From positions 1-64,000 of the forward strand of contig JAFGXR010000023.1 in the NCBI GenBank assembly GCA_016936555.1: DNA of 64,000 nucleotides, written 5' to 3'. The stretch is from Spirochaetales bacterium. GTDB lineage: Bacteria; Spirochaetota; Spirochaetia; DSM-2461. The notes beneath the pieces are model-generated. The model was given only the letters and a program-made list of their open reading frames with translations, did not search any database and was not told where the DNA came from. A program made the translations under genes and the position numbers. Positions 44,003 to 52,355 of this stretch are shown here, one piece after another; within the stretch, counting starts at the first letter, position 1; every line of letters begins with the position of its first letter.

Positions 44003-44034
44003 AAAAAAACCGCCTCAGTGGTATGAGGCGGTTT
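44003..44034 (-). terminator. Terminator of the conserved hypothetical gene
   Basis: AAACCGCCTCA (44007-44017) pairs with TGAGGCGGTTT (44024-44034), followed on the minus strand by further T. It lies 34 nt after the stop of the 44068 gene. Confidence 0.85.
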
Positions 44035-44067
44035 CCCTTAAAGTCTAATAAGTACTAGCATTATCTA

Positions 44068-44604
44068 CTACTCGAGAAGCATGGTGTCCTGATTGATTCC
44101 GGCGAATGAATCAATAATCATGGTTGTAGCCTGCTCGATGAGATCCTCCTGATCCTCGGGGGAGAGATCTTCAGGGCATACGACAATTTTGTAGAGAGGC
44201 GAAGTCTGTTTTATCGGTCCGTTCAGAAATTTTATTCCTCTATCGAGAATCATATTCTCCGCCAGAGAGCATCCCTCTTTTGTCAGCGTCTCGGGAACGT
44301 CCTGGCGAAAGCCGATGCTGGTGTAATCCACTTTTCTGTCGCCATCGACAAGCGGTCCGATACTGATCAGAGAACCGGAATAGGTCAGAGCCAGCGCTCC
44401 TCTTTTATCTTCGCAATCAAATTCTCCCGCTTCGTCCATGCCCATATTGCACATCTGGTCACGGAAAGCCTCTTCCTTATCCTGCCATCCCCGGACAAGC
44501 CTTGCCATGGTCTCTTCATCATTATCCAGTCCGAAAGTTTTAATGACGCTGGCCAGGTGGCTCTGAATATTCGCAGGCAGAGTGTTTATTGAAGTCATTT
44601 CCAT
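44068..44604 (-). CDS. Hypothetical protein
   Basis: A 178-residue acidic, soluble protein without signal peptide or membrane segment. I do not recognise a family. A mostly helical N-terminus (1-60), a beta-rich middle with LALTYSGSLISIGPLVDG and KVDYTSIGFRQDVPE, and an acidic helical C-terminus can be seen. A good SD (AAGGAGAAG) supports the ATG. It has its own terminator and is divergent from the FHA-LuxR gene across 94 bp, so the two could be co-regulated. Confidence 0.7.
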   Translation of the reverse strand: MEMTSINTLPANIQSHLASVIKTFGLDNDEETMARLVRGWQDKEEAFRDQMCNMGMDEAGEFDCEDKRGALALTYSGSLISIGPLVDGDRKVDYTSIGFRQDVPETLTKEGCSLAENMILDRGIKFLNGPIKQTSPLYKIVVCPEDLSPEDQEDLIEQATTMIIDSFAGINQDTMLLE

Positions 44605-44698
44605 AATCTTCTCCTTAATTAATCATTTTTTTTAAATTATCCCCGGAGGGACATAAAAAAAATATGCTGTTCGGTACGATCGGGGTTATGCTTAGGGT

Positions 44699-45271
44699 AT
44701 GAGAGAAAAAGCAGAAAAAACTCAATGGTATCTCGAAGGTGAGACACGGGACAAAGCTCCGTGGATTATCCCTTTAAGTGGTAATTTCTCTATAGGAAGA
44801 CTCGAATCCAGTGATCTGATCTTGTCATCGGGATCAGTCTCAAGGCGTCATGCAAAAATGAATTTCGATGGTGAAGACCTCTATATACAGGATCTGGACA
44901 GCAGTAACGGCACGTTTGTCAACGGAAGCCGCATCCGCGAGAGATCTCTTCTCCGCGACGGAGATCTCCTGAAAATCGGACAGACCGAATTTCGCGTCTC
45001 CGAAGGCCTTCCGAAAACAAAAGAGCAGGAGGAGCACACTCTGGTGGGGATGGGAGACAAGCAGCAGGACTTCACCTCTCATTACGGCCTTTCCGAAAGA
45101 GAGAGCGAAATCCTCTATTTTCTGGTCAAGGGATTCAATCTTCAGGATATCGGAGAAAAACTCTTTATTTCTCCTGGGACCGTCAAAAACCACGTTTTGA
45201 AAATCTATAAAAAAACGGAAAGCCATTCCCGCATAGAACTGGCTACGATGTTCAGGGAATTCAACAGCTGA
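44699..45271 (+). CDS. FHA-LuxR fusion regulator
   Basis: A 190-residue protein joining an FHA domain (about 25-100; FSIGRLESSDLILSSGSVSR, DLDSSNGTFVN) to a LuxR/GerE helix-turn-helix (about 125-190; LSERESEILYFLVKGFNLQD, LFISPGTVKNHVLKIYKK). The FHA part reads phosphothreonine, so DNA binding may depend on a phosphorylated Ser/Thr-kinase target or on self-association. No kinase is encoded nearby. The SD is poor. The potassium channel gene starts one base after its stop, so the two are co-transcribed. Confidence 0.88.
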   Translation: MREKAEKTQWYLEGETRDKAPWIIPLSGNFSIGRLESSDLILSSGSVSRRHAKMNFDGEDLYIQDLDSSNGTFVNGSRIRERSLLRDGDLLKIGQTEFRVSEGLPKTKEQEEHTLVGMGDKQQDFTSHYGLSERESEILYFLVKGFNLQDIGEKLFISPGTVKNHVLKIYKKTESHSRIELATMFREFNS

Positions 45272-45272
45272 A

Positions 45273-46283
45273 ATGACTCCGTTCCGCCGCTTTATAATGG
45301 CTCTATTTTTCATACTCTTTCTCATTTCCGCCGGAACAGCCGGATTCATGTCCATCGAGGACTGGACCCTGAACGAGAGCCTCTATATGACCTTTGTGAC
45401 CATTTCAACGGTTGGATTCGGCGAAATTCATCCCCTTTCTCCGGAAGGGCGGGTTTTTATGATGATATTTCTGACTGTCAGCATTCTGACCGTCGGGTTT
45501 ACCCTGACAGCTCTCCTCTCCTTCTTTTTCGAAGGGCATATGAGCAAAACCGTAAAGGAGCGAAGGATGAAGCGCTTGCTTTCACTGATTAAAGATCACT
45601 TTATTATCTGCGGATTCGGCGACGTGGGAAGAGAAACGGCGGCCGAGTTCACCAGAAAAAAGATTCCTTTTGTGATTGTGGATAAGGATCTCCCCGAGGC
45701 GGAGAAGGAACTCTATCCGGGCTATACGTTTATTTCCGGCGATGCTACGGAGGAGATCGTTCTGGAAGAAGCAAAGATAGGAAAAGCCGTAGGGCTGGTT
45801 TCCTGCCTGTCCACGGATCAGCAGAATGTCTATACGGTTTTAACGGCTCGACAGCTGAACGAATCCCTGAGAATCGTCGCCAAGGCATCTGACGAAAGAG
45901 CCGTAAAGAAGCTCGAAACGGCAGGGGCTGACAGGGTGATTCTTCCCAAACAGATTGCCGGAAGGAGATTGGCTACGGTCTGTACCCATCCCTCCATCGT
46001 AGATTTTCTCGACATTCTCTCCTCCGGGGGAGATGAGCTGATGCACATCGATACTGTTGAAATAGGCAGAGATTCTCCACTGACCGGAAAATCCCTGAAG
46101 GAGAGCAATATCGGTCAGAATACGGGGGCTATTATTATAGGGATACTGGACAGTTCCGGAAAAACCAGAATGAATCCCTCCGAAATGGCTTCCCTCTCCT
46201 CCATAATTCTTCAACAGGGTAACAGACTTATCGCTCTTGGAAATACCGAACAGATCGCGAGTCTTCAGAAATATATCGGATAA
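45273..46283 (+). CDS. Potassium channel with RCK (TrkA-N/TrkA-C) domains
   Basis: A 336-residue two-helix K+ channel. TM1 (about 8-26), pore helix and selectivity filter TVGFG (46-50), and TM2 (about 62-86) precede an RCK domain with the Rossmann start IICGFGDVGRETAAEF and the strand end VIVDKD (nucleotide- or ligand-binding), then a TrkA-C domain from about 250. The MthK-type layout implies gating by a cytoplasmic ligand. It follows the FHA-LuxR gene by one base, so the regulator likely controls it. Confidence 0.92.
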   Translation: MTPFRRFIMALFFILFLISAGTAGFMSIEDWTLNESLYMTFVTISTVGFGEIHPLSPEGRVFMMIFLTVSILTVGFTLTALLSFFFEGHMSKTVKERRMKRLLSLIKDHFIICGFGDVGRETAAEFTRKKIPFVIVDKDLPEAEKELYPGYTFISGDATEEIVLEEAKIGKAVGLVSCLSTDQQNVYTVLTARQLNESLRIVAKASDERAVKKLETAGADRVILPKQIAGRRLATVCTHPSIVDFLDILSSGGDELMHIDTVEIGRDSPLTGKSLKESNIGQNTGAIIIGILDSSGKTRMNPSEMASLSSIILQQGNRLIALGNTEQIASLQKYIG

Positions 46284-46288
46284 CCGCT

Positions 46289-46966
46289 TCAGAATAGCCT
46301 GAAAAAAGACTCCTGCGGTATGGCTTTACTGAAATAAAAACCCTGAACCTCGTCAGCGCCCAGTTTCGTAACTAGTTCGAGGTGCTCTTCTTTCTCGACG
46401 CCCTCGACTATGACCGGATATTCAAGATCATGCAGAAGCCTGATGATGCTCTCCAGCATTCTGTCACCTTTTCCCATGGCAGATGCGTTGAGAAGCAGGC
46501 TTCTGTCCACCTTGATCCGGTCGAAGGGAATCCTGTTCAAACAGGACAGAGAGGAATAGCCGGTTCCGAAATCATCGAGAGCAATGCGGATCCCCATCTC
46601 CTTGAGCTGGTAGAGTTTATTGACGGAAAGGGGATTGCGGTCCAGAAATGTCCTTTCCGTAATTTCAATTTCAACATTTTCAGGATACAATCCCTTGAGC
46701 AGCATTTCCTTCTCAATAAGAGTCAGAACGTCGTAATGATGAAGTTCATAGGGGGAAATATTGATACTGACCGTAAAATGAGGATCGATATTGTCTTTCA
46801 TATAGCGGCAGAAACTGAAAGCCTGACTCACAACTATACCCGTCATTTTATGAATAAGATTGCTTTCTTCTATCATTTCGATAAAATGATCCGGTTGAAT
46901 GATCGTTCCGTCGGGTTTTATCCAGCGGATCAGTGCCTCAGCTCCGATATATTTTCCTTCACTCAA
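46289..46966 (-). CDS. EAL domain remainder, separated from TPR part by an amber stop
   Basis: A 225-codon frame with EAL phosphodiesterase motifs: GAEALIRW, SINISPYEL, EITERTF, ALDDFGTGYSSLS, KVDRSLL, EGVE and EVQGFYFSKAIP. These residues (Glu, Asn, Glu, Asp-Asp, Lys, Glu, Gln) are intact, so the fold could be active. The domain's first strand (ELQCWFQP) lies in the upstream TPR frame, in the same reading frame, across a TAG at 46973-46975. The best internal start is TTG at 46966 without an SD. It is therefore probably the second half of one gene with the TPR part. Confidence 0.75.
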   Translation of the reverse strand: MSEGKYIGAEALIRWIKPDGTIIQPDHFIEMIEESNLIHKMTGIVVSQAFSFCRYMKDNIDPHFTVSINISPYELHHYDVLTLIEKEMLLKGLYPENVEIEITERTFLDRNPLSVNKLYQLKEMGIRIALDDFGTGYSSLSCLNRIPFDRIKVDRSLLLNASAMGKGDRMLESIIRLLHDLEYPVIVEGVEKEEHLELVTKLGADEVQGFYFSKAIPQESFFRLF

Positions 46967-46972
46967 TGACCA

Positions 46973-48010
46973 CTAGGGCTGAAACCAGCACTGCAACTCG
47001 CCCTTGTTCATGGCATCGGAAATTTCTCTGAAAAGAGCTCCGGCCTTGAGTTCCGCCAGATTCCGGCTTTCAAGTCTGTTGTAAAGACTATTGAGTCTGC
47101 TGCTGAGTTCATCATTTCTCTGCTTCAATGTATTGAGAGTCATCACCTCTTCTTTGAGCTTATCCGTATCATGGATTTTATGAACCCTGCTCTGCTCCTC
47201 GCGGAATCTGTCGCTCTGGGAGATAAACCGCTTCATATAGCTGTAGGATTTATCGTATTGCTTTCGCCGGTGGAATACTTCGGCGATGAGAAGGATCAGC
47301 TGACCGAAGTAATCGATGAAATCCCGTTCCTCGGCAATTCGGATGCCGCTTGAGAAAAAGGATTCGGCTTCGATCTCCTCGCCTATCTCCATCAGGGTTT
47401 CTCCCGTATTGAGCAGCAGGATCACATAATTGAGGTGCTTTTCCTTCTCTTTTTCCAGATCGTATAAATCAAGCGCCCTTTCGAAAGCTTTCAACGCCTC
47501 TTCATACCGTTTCTGATTGAACATTAGCAGTCCGAGTGAGTTATAGGTATCGGCAAAGAGAACCCTGTCATCGATTCTGTCGGCGTATTTGAGAGCCTCC
47601 TCCAGATAAAAAAAGGCCGTCTCGTAATCATGCATATTACTGTACAGCGCGGACAGCTGACCGAGAGACTTAACGATATAACCGGAATCTTCTAGAATAA
47701 GACTCAGATTGTAGGCTTTCTGAATGCTTTCCAGAGCATAGTTCATCTCTTCGATATGTCTGAAAAAAGAAAACCGCGAAAGATGATAGTAATACTGATA
47801 TTCAGGCGAATCGCTGAAATCTCTGTGATTGAGTATGATATTTGATAACTTAACGAAAAAATCACCATTGTAAACAGACAGACCTGCGAGCAGAAGCGCC
47901 AGCATTTCCTCGATATCGCCATCGGGGGAGATTGTGATTCTGTCAATATTTTCCCTGTAATAAGCACCGGGATCGGTTCGGAGAAGTTTAAACCGGTCTT
48001 TCATTGTCAT
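46973..48010 (-). CDS. TPR protein whose frame continues into an EAL domain
   Basis: A 345-codon frame. About six to eight TPR-like units (for example DRVLFADTYNSLGLLMFNQK) and a helical coiled coil (about 265-315) are followed by the first residues of an EAL domain, GELQCWFQP, and then TAG. Joined with 46289-46966 it would be a TPR-EAL phosphodiesterase of about 573 residues. The ATG at 48010 overlaps the stop of the upstream GGDEF cyclase (TGATG) and has GAGGTGG upstream, so cyclase and TPR-EAL are coupled. Confidence 0.75.
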   Translation of the reverse strand: MTMKDRFKLLRTDPGAYYRENIDRITISPDGDIEEMLALLLAGLSVYNGDFFVKLSNIILNHRDFSDSPEYQYYYHLSRFSFFRHIEEMNYALESIQKAYNLSLILEDSGYIVKSLGQLSALYSNMHDYETAFFYLEEALKYADRIDDRVLFADTYNSLGLLMFNQKRYEEALKAFERALDLYDLEKEKEKHLNYVILLLNTGETLMEIGEEIEAESFFSSGIRIAEERDFIDYFGQLILLIAEVFHRRKQYDKSYSYMKRFISQSDRFREEQSRVHKIHDTDKLKEEVMTLNTLKQRNDELSSRLNSLYNRLESRNLAELKAGALFREISDAMNKGELQCWFQP

Positions 48011-49017
48011 CAAACTTCCACCTCTATTTTATTCCGCCCGTTTTCCTTGGCCCGATACAATGCCCGGTCCGCACGGCCCAGCATATTTTCCAATGGTTCC
48101 CTTTCGTCAGATCTTTCAGTGAGTCCGATACTGATTGTGAGAGGCCGTCCCAGACCGAAGTCAGTTTCGGCGACTGAGATTCTCAAACGCTCCGAAATAA
48201 CACGGGCTTCCTCCAGGGACAATTTATTGAGAAGCACGACGAATTCTTCACCGCCCCACCGGTAACAACTGTCGGAATCCCTTATCATCGAAGAGAGAAT
48301 GGATGAAAAGCTGATTAAGACCTCATCGCCTTTTTCGTGTCCGAAATCGTCGTTCACCTTCTTGAAAAAATCAATATCTATCAAAATAAGTACTTTTAAC
48401 CCTTCCAGTCCCGCATGCCGAAAAGAGTATTCCAGCTTTCTGCGGTTAAGTAAACCGGTCAGAGTATCGGTGGTTGCAATTTCCTCCAGCCTGGCAGACT
48501 TTTCAATCTCCTGATCGATAATACGTGAGAGATAATCAATCGAGAAAGTAATAAAAAGAGCCCCGAAAATCGTTTGAACCGATTGGAACAGAGCATCGGA
48601 GCTGAGTAAACCTTTTTCAGTGAGAGGAATAACATAGGGGATTCTGAGAACAATGAGTAAATTGAAAAGAAAATAGCTGACATAGAGCTGGTATTTTTTC
48701 ACATGAATCGAAGCGGAGATAATCAGAGCCAGAGCAATATGGATGTAAAAAACAAAGGCCTCGACAATGACAAAATATTCCAAAGCTTTAAGAAAACCGG
48801 CTGCCATAAGAGCCGTTGTGACGAAAAGGATATGTCCTCTTTTAAGGAAAATAAAGAGAAAAGAAATAAATCCATAATACAGCAGAGTACTGATAACTTC
48901 TTTGCCTGACAGAGCACCGACTATCCCGTCCATAATAAATGCGGGGACAACATAGAGAACAAGACAGGTCATAAAGAAAGCAGTATAACGGGCTTTCTTT
49001 CTCTCATATTCGGGCAT
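48010..49017 (-). CDS. Membrane-bound diguanylate cyclase (GGDEF)
   Basis: A 335-residue protein. Five or six hydrophobic helices fill residues 12-165. A GGDEF domain follows (about 180-332) with TDTLTGLLNRRKLE, DIDFFKKVNDDFG, and the active signature WGGEEF near 253. An RxxD site (RDSD) lies five residues before it. It makes cyclic di-GMP and is coupled to the TPR-EAL gene that would degrade it, a synthesis and breakdown pair. No clear SD; a TATACG box lies 5 nt before the ATG. Confidence 0.9.
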   Translation of the reverse strand: MPEYERKKARYTAFFMTCLVLYVVPAFIMDGIVGALSGKEVISTLLYYGFISFLFIFLKRGHILFVTTALMAAGFLKALEYFVIVEAFVFYIHIALALIISASIHVKKYQLYVSYFLFNLLIVLRIPYVIPLTEKGLLSSDALFQSVQTIFGALFITFSIDYLSRIIDQEIEKSARLEEIATTDTLTGLLNRRKLEYSFRHAGLEGLKVLILIDIDFFKKVNDDFGHEKGDEVLISFSSILSSMIRDSDSCYRWGGEEFVVLLNKLSLEEARVISERLRISVAETDFGLGRPLTISIGLTERSDEREPLENMLGRADRALYRAKENGRNKIEVEV

Positions 49018-49102
49018 TGTGTCGTATACTGATGTGACTATATCGAGAAATCTTTTCAGCGCTTCATCCTCCGGAGAACCATATTATAGAGATCTTTATT
49101 CC

Positions 49103-49131
49103 TTGACTCAACCGAATGGCGGGCATACCAT
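49103..49131 (+). promoter_or_regulatory. Promoter of the Dpp-like permease operon, leaderless type
   Basis: TTGACT (49103-49108) and TACCAT (49126-49131) at 17 bp. The -10 ends 8 nt before the ATG at 49140; there is no SD. Confidence 0.5.
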
Positions 49132-49139
49132 ACTTTTAG

Positions 49140-50042
49140 ATGAACAAAGGAATAAACGCAACCAGCCGTTTGCTTAAAATTCTATTCTACAGCTTTCTCC
49201 TGCCGCTATTTCTTATTTTTCTTATGGCTTCCATGCCTCTGATAGTCGGCAACAGCGACGGACAGGTACGGTTTCGCTTACTTTATCTTCTACTGACCAG
49301 GGATTATATAAAGGGGCTGTTCGACGGCACTTCGCTGATATTCAATGTGGGACAGTTCCAGTGGCATGCGTTCAAGGAACTGCCCCCTTATTTCCTGGTG
49401 ACGCTGTTCTACGCGGGGATCTCTTCATTTATCGGAGTCGTGGTCGGTTTTCCCATGGGAATTCTCAGGTACAAAAAGCTGAATTCTCCCTCGCAGAGCC
49501 TGCTTACCTTTATAGGTTCCATTCCCGATTTCTTCATTATTCTTCTTCTTCAGCTTACGGCGATATATTTTATGAAATTTACGGGAATGCGCCTTGCAAA
49601 AATAGCCATGACCAACGAACTGCCTCTGCTTCTTCCTCTTATCGCCATGAGCCTCTATCCGATCGTTTACGTTACAAAACAGGTGAGCCGGGCAGCCTAT
49701 GAAACGAGCAGCAGCGATTATATACAGTTCGCCAGGGCAAAAGGCATAACAAGAAAAAAAACCTTTATTCTTCATCTGGTACCGGCTCTTCTTCCGGGAT
49801 TGGCGGCTGATTCAACAAAAGTGGCCATGCTGGTTCTGGCCAACGTTTTTATTGCGGAAAATCTTTTTTTCATAAAGGGGATCACCCATGTGATGATCCA
49901 TTTTTCCTTTCAGAGCGGCGGAGGTTACCAGTTCGATTTCGTCGTAACCTGTCTTCTTTATATATTCATGATATACCAGATAATCAATCTGCTGCTCAGG
50001 CTTTTCATAAGAAGCGCCGCCTCGGCCAGGAGGTTACTGTGA
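49140..50042 (+). CDS. ABC transporter permease, DppB/OppB-like
   Basis: A 300-residue permease with about six helices. The DppB/OppB pattern is present: a large N-terminal extracytoplasmic loop, then GISSFIGVVVGFPMG, and the EAA-type loop YIQFARAKGITRKKTFILHLVPALL that contacts an ATPase. The following GTG overlaps the stop by 4 nt. No binding protein or ATPase is encoded in the operon. Substrates could be peptides; an M1 peptidase follows. Confidence 0.88.
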   Translation: MNKGINATSRLLKILFYSFLLPLFLIFLMASMPLIVGNSDGQVRFRLLYLLLTRDYIKGLFDGTSLIFNVGQFQWHAFKELPPYFLVTLFYAGISSFIGVVVGFPMGILRYKKLNSPSQSLLTFIGSIPDFFIILLLQLTAIYFMKFTGMRLAKIAMTNELPLLLPLIAMSLYPIVYVTKQVSRAAYETSSSDYIQFARAKGITRKKTFILHLVPALLPGLAADSTKVAMLVLANVFIAENLFFIKGITHVMIHFSFQSGGGYQFDFVVTCLLYIFMIYQIINLLLRLFIRSAASARRLL

Positions 50043-50935
50043 ACCCGGAATTCAGATTCGGAATTGCCCTGCTGCTCATATTGGTCATCGCCGCAATTTT
50101 CGGCCCCCGGTTCGCGCCCTATCCTCCCGATTTCTCGGAATCTGTCAGAACCGTTGTCGTCGACGGCCGCAATGAATATGTATTCGCTCCGGAGCTGCCC
50201 GGCAAGCGTCACCCTCTGGGAACGGACAAAGACGGGTATGATTTCCTGACCATGATTCTCTACGGAGCCAAATATACCATCGGCGCCTGTTTTCTCATCG
50301 CTCTGCTGAGAATTCTTCCGGGCCTGGTATGGGGTATTGCCGCGGGAATGAAAAAACCGAATTCCAGAAAAATGCAATCAGCCGGCGCGATCCCCTCCTT
50401 CGTCATTCTCTTTTTCATCCTTTCGGGGATGACATTCAACACGACCATAAGCACGGGAAAGCTTTTTTTTATACAAATCACCTTGATCGCTCTCATAGGC
50501 ATTCCCGGCGTTGTCGCCGCCATTCAGGAGAAAACCTGGCTTCAGACACAGGAGACCTATATCGAAGCGGCCCGGTCCTGCGGAGCGGGAAGTTTCCGGA
50601 TTGCTGTGCGCCATATATTTCCTCATTTGAGGGGAACGGCCTTTACGGTTTTCATGACTGAAGTGATAAGCTCGCTCAACCTCATAGGACAGCTTGCCAT
50701 TTTTTCCATTTTCCTGGGTGGAACGATCGCAACGGTAAGTCCCCCTCTTCTCCATTCGGCTACAAACGAATGGATGGGAATTATCGCCCTGACCAGAAAC
50801 TCCATAAACAACAGGCCCTGGATGCTTTTCGTTCCCATGACCGCTTACCTGCTCATTCTCATTTCGCTTAATCTCATCCTTCACGGGATCGAAAAATATT
50901 ACGGTGAAAAATATGGCAAGACTCCTTATCTCTAA
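50039..50935 (+). CDS. ABC transporter permease, DppC/OppC-like
   Basis: A 298-residue permease. The N-terminus reads GPRFAPYPPDFSES and, after a long extracytoplasmic loop, HPLGTDKDGYDFLTMILYGA, which is characteristic of DppC-type subunits. The EAA loop TYIEAARSCGAGSFRIAVRH and HIFPHLRGTAFTVF follow. It forms a heterodimer with the preceding permease. GTG start. The peptidase gene begins 23 nt before its stop. The ATPase and binding protein must come from elsewhere. Confidence 0.88.
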   Translation: MNPEFRFGIALLLILVIAAIFGPRFAPYPPDFSESVRTVVVDGRNEYVFAPELPGKRHPLGTDKDGYDFLTMILYGAKYTIGACFLIALLRILPGLVWGIAAGMKKPNSRKMQSAGAIPSFVILFFILSGMTFNTTISTGKLFFIQITLIALIGIPGVVAAIQEKTWLQTQETYIEAARSCGAGSFRIAVRHIFPHLRGTAFTVFMTEVISSLNLIGQLAIFSIFLGGTIATVSPPLLHSATNEWMGIIALTRNSINNRPWMLFVPMTAYLLILISLNLILHGIEKYYGEKYGKTPYL

Positions 50936-52313
50936 AATCGCCGGGCTTCTAATCATTCTCTCCATCCTCTTTCTTTTCTCCTGTTCCGGCTTAAGAGAAA
51001 TTGAGCAGACAGAATGCGCGAGCTCTGAAATTGATTTTTCACTGGATGACGATCTGGAGAGCTACAGCGGAATCATGAGCTTCCGCAGCACCAATGATCA
51101 GTCCGTGCCGCTGCAAAGCATAGGATTCTTTCTGCTCCCCCAAAGGACAGGGGGCAATCTGGAGATCGGCGGGGTTTCCATGGAAAAATCGGTGCCGCGC
51201 TGGAGCGTAGAGAATTCCATTTTGTCCATTCACTTCAACGAACCGGTACAGCCGGGCGGTGAATACAAGGTACAACTGGAATTCTCCGGAAAAGTTCCCC
51301 GGACGCTCCGGTTGCCGGGAATCTTCTTCAGAACAGACGACACCGCAGCTCTCGGCCATTTCTACCCCATGCCGATTCCCCTGGACGGCAAAGGCTCCTT
51401 CGCCCCGGTCGAACCGTCAGCGCAGGGAGACCCCATAGAATCGATCCTGAGCCGTTTCGATGTGACATTTGAAGCTCCGTCCCGGCTCAGATTCGCCGCG
51501 AGCGGTCCGGTGGAGAGACTGTCCGAAAAGGAGAACAGGGTCAGCTGCTCCGTCTCCACAGGACCTGTCCGCGATTTTTACCTTCTCGGCTCGGCCGAAT
51601 GGGATATGGTGACAAAAGTGTACAGCGGCATAAGACTCTCCTCCTGGTACCCCCGGGGAAAAATGCAGCAGGGAATTGATTCGCTTTACGCCATGGAAGA
51701 GGCTCTGAAGATTTTTGAAAGACATCTGGGACCGTATCCCTACAACACGCTTAATATTGTCAGCGGACCTCTCGGGTCTCAAGCGGGGGGGATGGAGTAT
51801 CCGGGAATCATAGTTCTGAACGACAATTATTACACAAATGAAGACTCCCATTATCTTCAGGTCGTCATAGCTCATGAAACAGGTCATCAGTGGTTTTACA
51901 ATCTTGTGGGGAATGACCCGGTGATGGAACCCTGGCTCGATGAGAGTTTCACCCAGTATGCCACCTGGCTTTATTTCGAAAAGCTCTACGGCGAACGTTC
52001 GGGAAATTCCATGATAACATCCTTTCAGAACCGGTGGGACCGGGTCCGGAAAGCCCCTGTTCCCCTGAACCTGAGCGTCCATGAATACGAAGGCCGCGAA
52101 TACGGTGCCATCCCCTACGGGAAGGGCCCTCTCTTTCTCTTTACATTGCGAAGCTACTTCGGCGGTGATCTCTTCGATCGATTCATTCTCGATTACCAGA
52201 AAACCTTCCGGTGGGAGAGGATGGACACGGAAAAACTCCGCGATTTCATGTACGGCTATTTCGGAGACGAAGGGGACGCCCTTTTCAGAAAATGGGTTTA
52301 CGGAGAAACGTGA
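50913..52313 (+). CDS. M1-family metallopeptidase lipoprotein
   Basis: A 466-residue lipoprotein with the signal ending ILFLFSCSG. The mature part is a shortened M1 aminopeptidase: a beta N-domain, the exopeptidase-type motif GGMEYPG (for GAMEN), and the zinc site HETGH (321-325) with Glu near 344 in EPWLDESFTQY. The helical C-terminal domain of full-length M1 enzymes is mostly missing, since M1 enzymes usually have 600-900 residues. It should cleave peptides in the periplasm or at the outer membrane. It overlaps the permease gene by 23 nt; ATG 50913 has GGTGA upstream. Confidence 0.85.
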   Translation: MARLLISKIAGLLIILSILFLFSCSGLREIEQTECASSEIDFSLDDDLESYSGIMSFRSTNDQSVPLQSIGFFLLPQRTGGNLEIGGVSMEKSVPRWSVENSILSIHFNEPVQPGGEYKVQLEFSGKVPRTLRLPGIFFRTDDTAALGHFYPMPIPLDGKGSFAPVEPSAQGDPIESILSRFDVTFEAPSRLRFAASGPVERLSEKENRVSCSVSTGPVRDFYLLGSAEWDMVTKVYSGIRLSSWYPRGKMQQGIDSLYAMEEALKIFERHLGPYPYNTLNIVSGPLGSQAGGMEYPGIIVLNDNYYTNEDSHYLQVVIAHETGHQWFYNLVGNDPVMEPWLDESFTQYATWLYFEKLYGERSGNSMITSFQNRWDRVRKAPVPLNLSVHEYEGREYGAIPYGKGPLFLFTLRSYFGGDLFDRFILDYQKTFRWERMDTEKLRDFMYGYFGDEGDALFRKWVYGET

Positions 52314-52355
52314 CAACCCGCCGCGCTCAGGTTATGATAATAGAGGGGAGATCAA

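Noticed and set aside
51417-52316. A 299-codon minus-strand ORF opposite the M1 peptidase
   Set aside because: It is antisense to a gene with intact HETGH and lipobox; no motif of its own.
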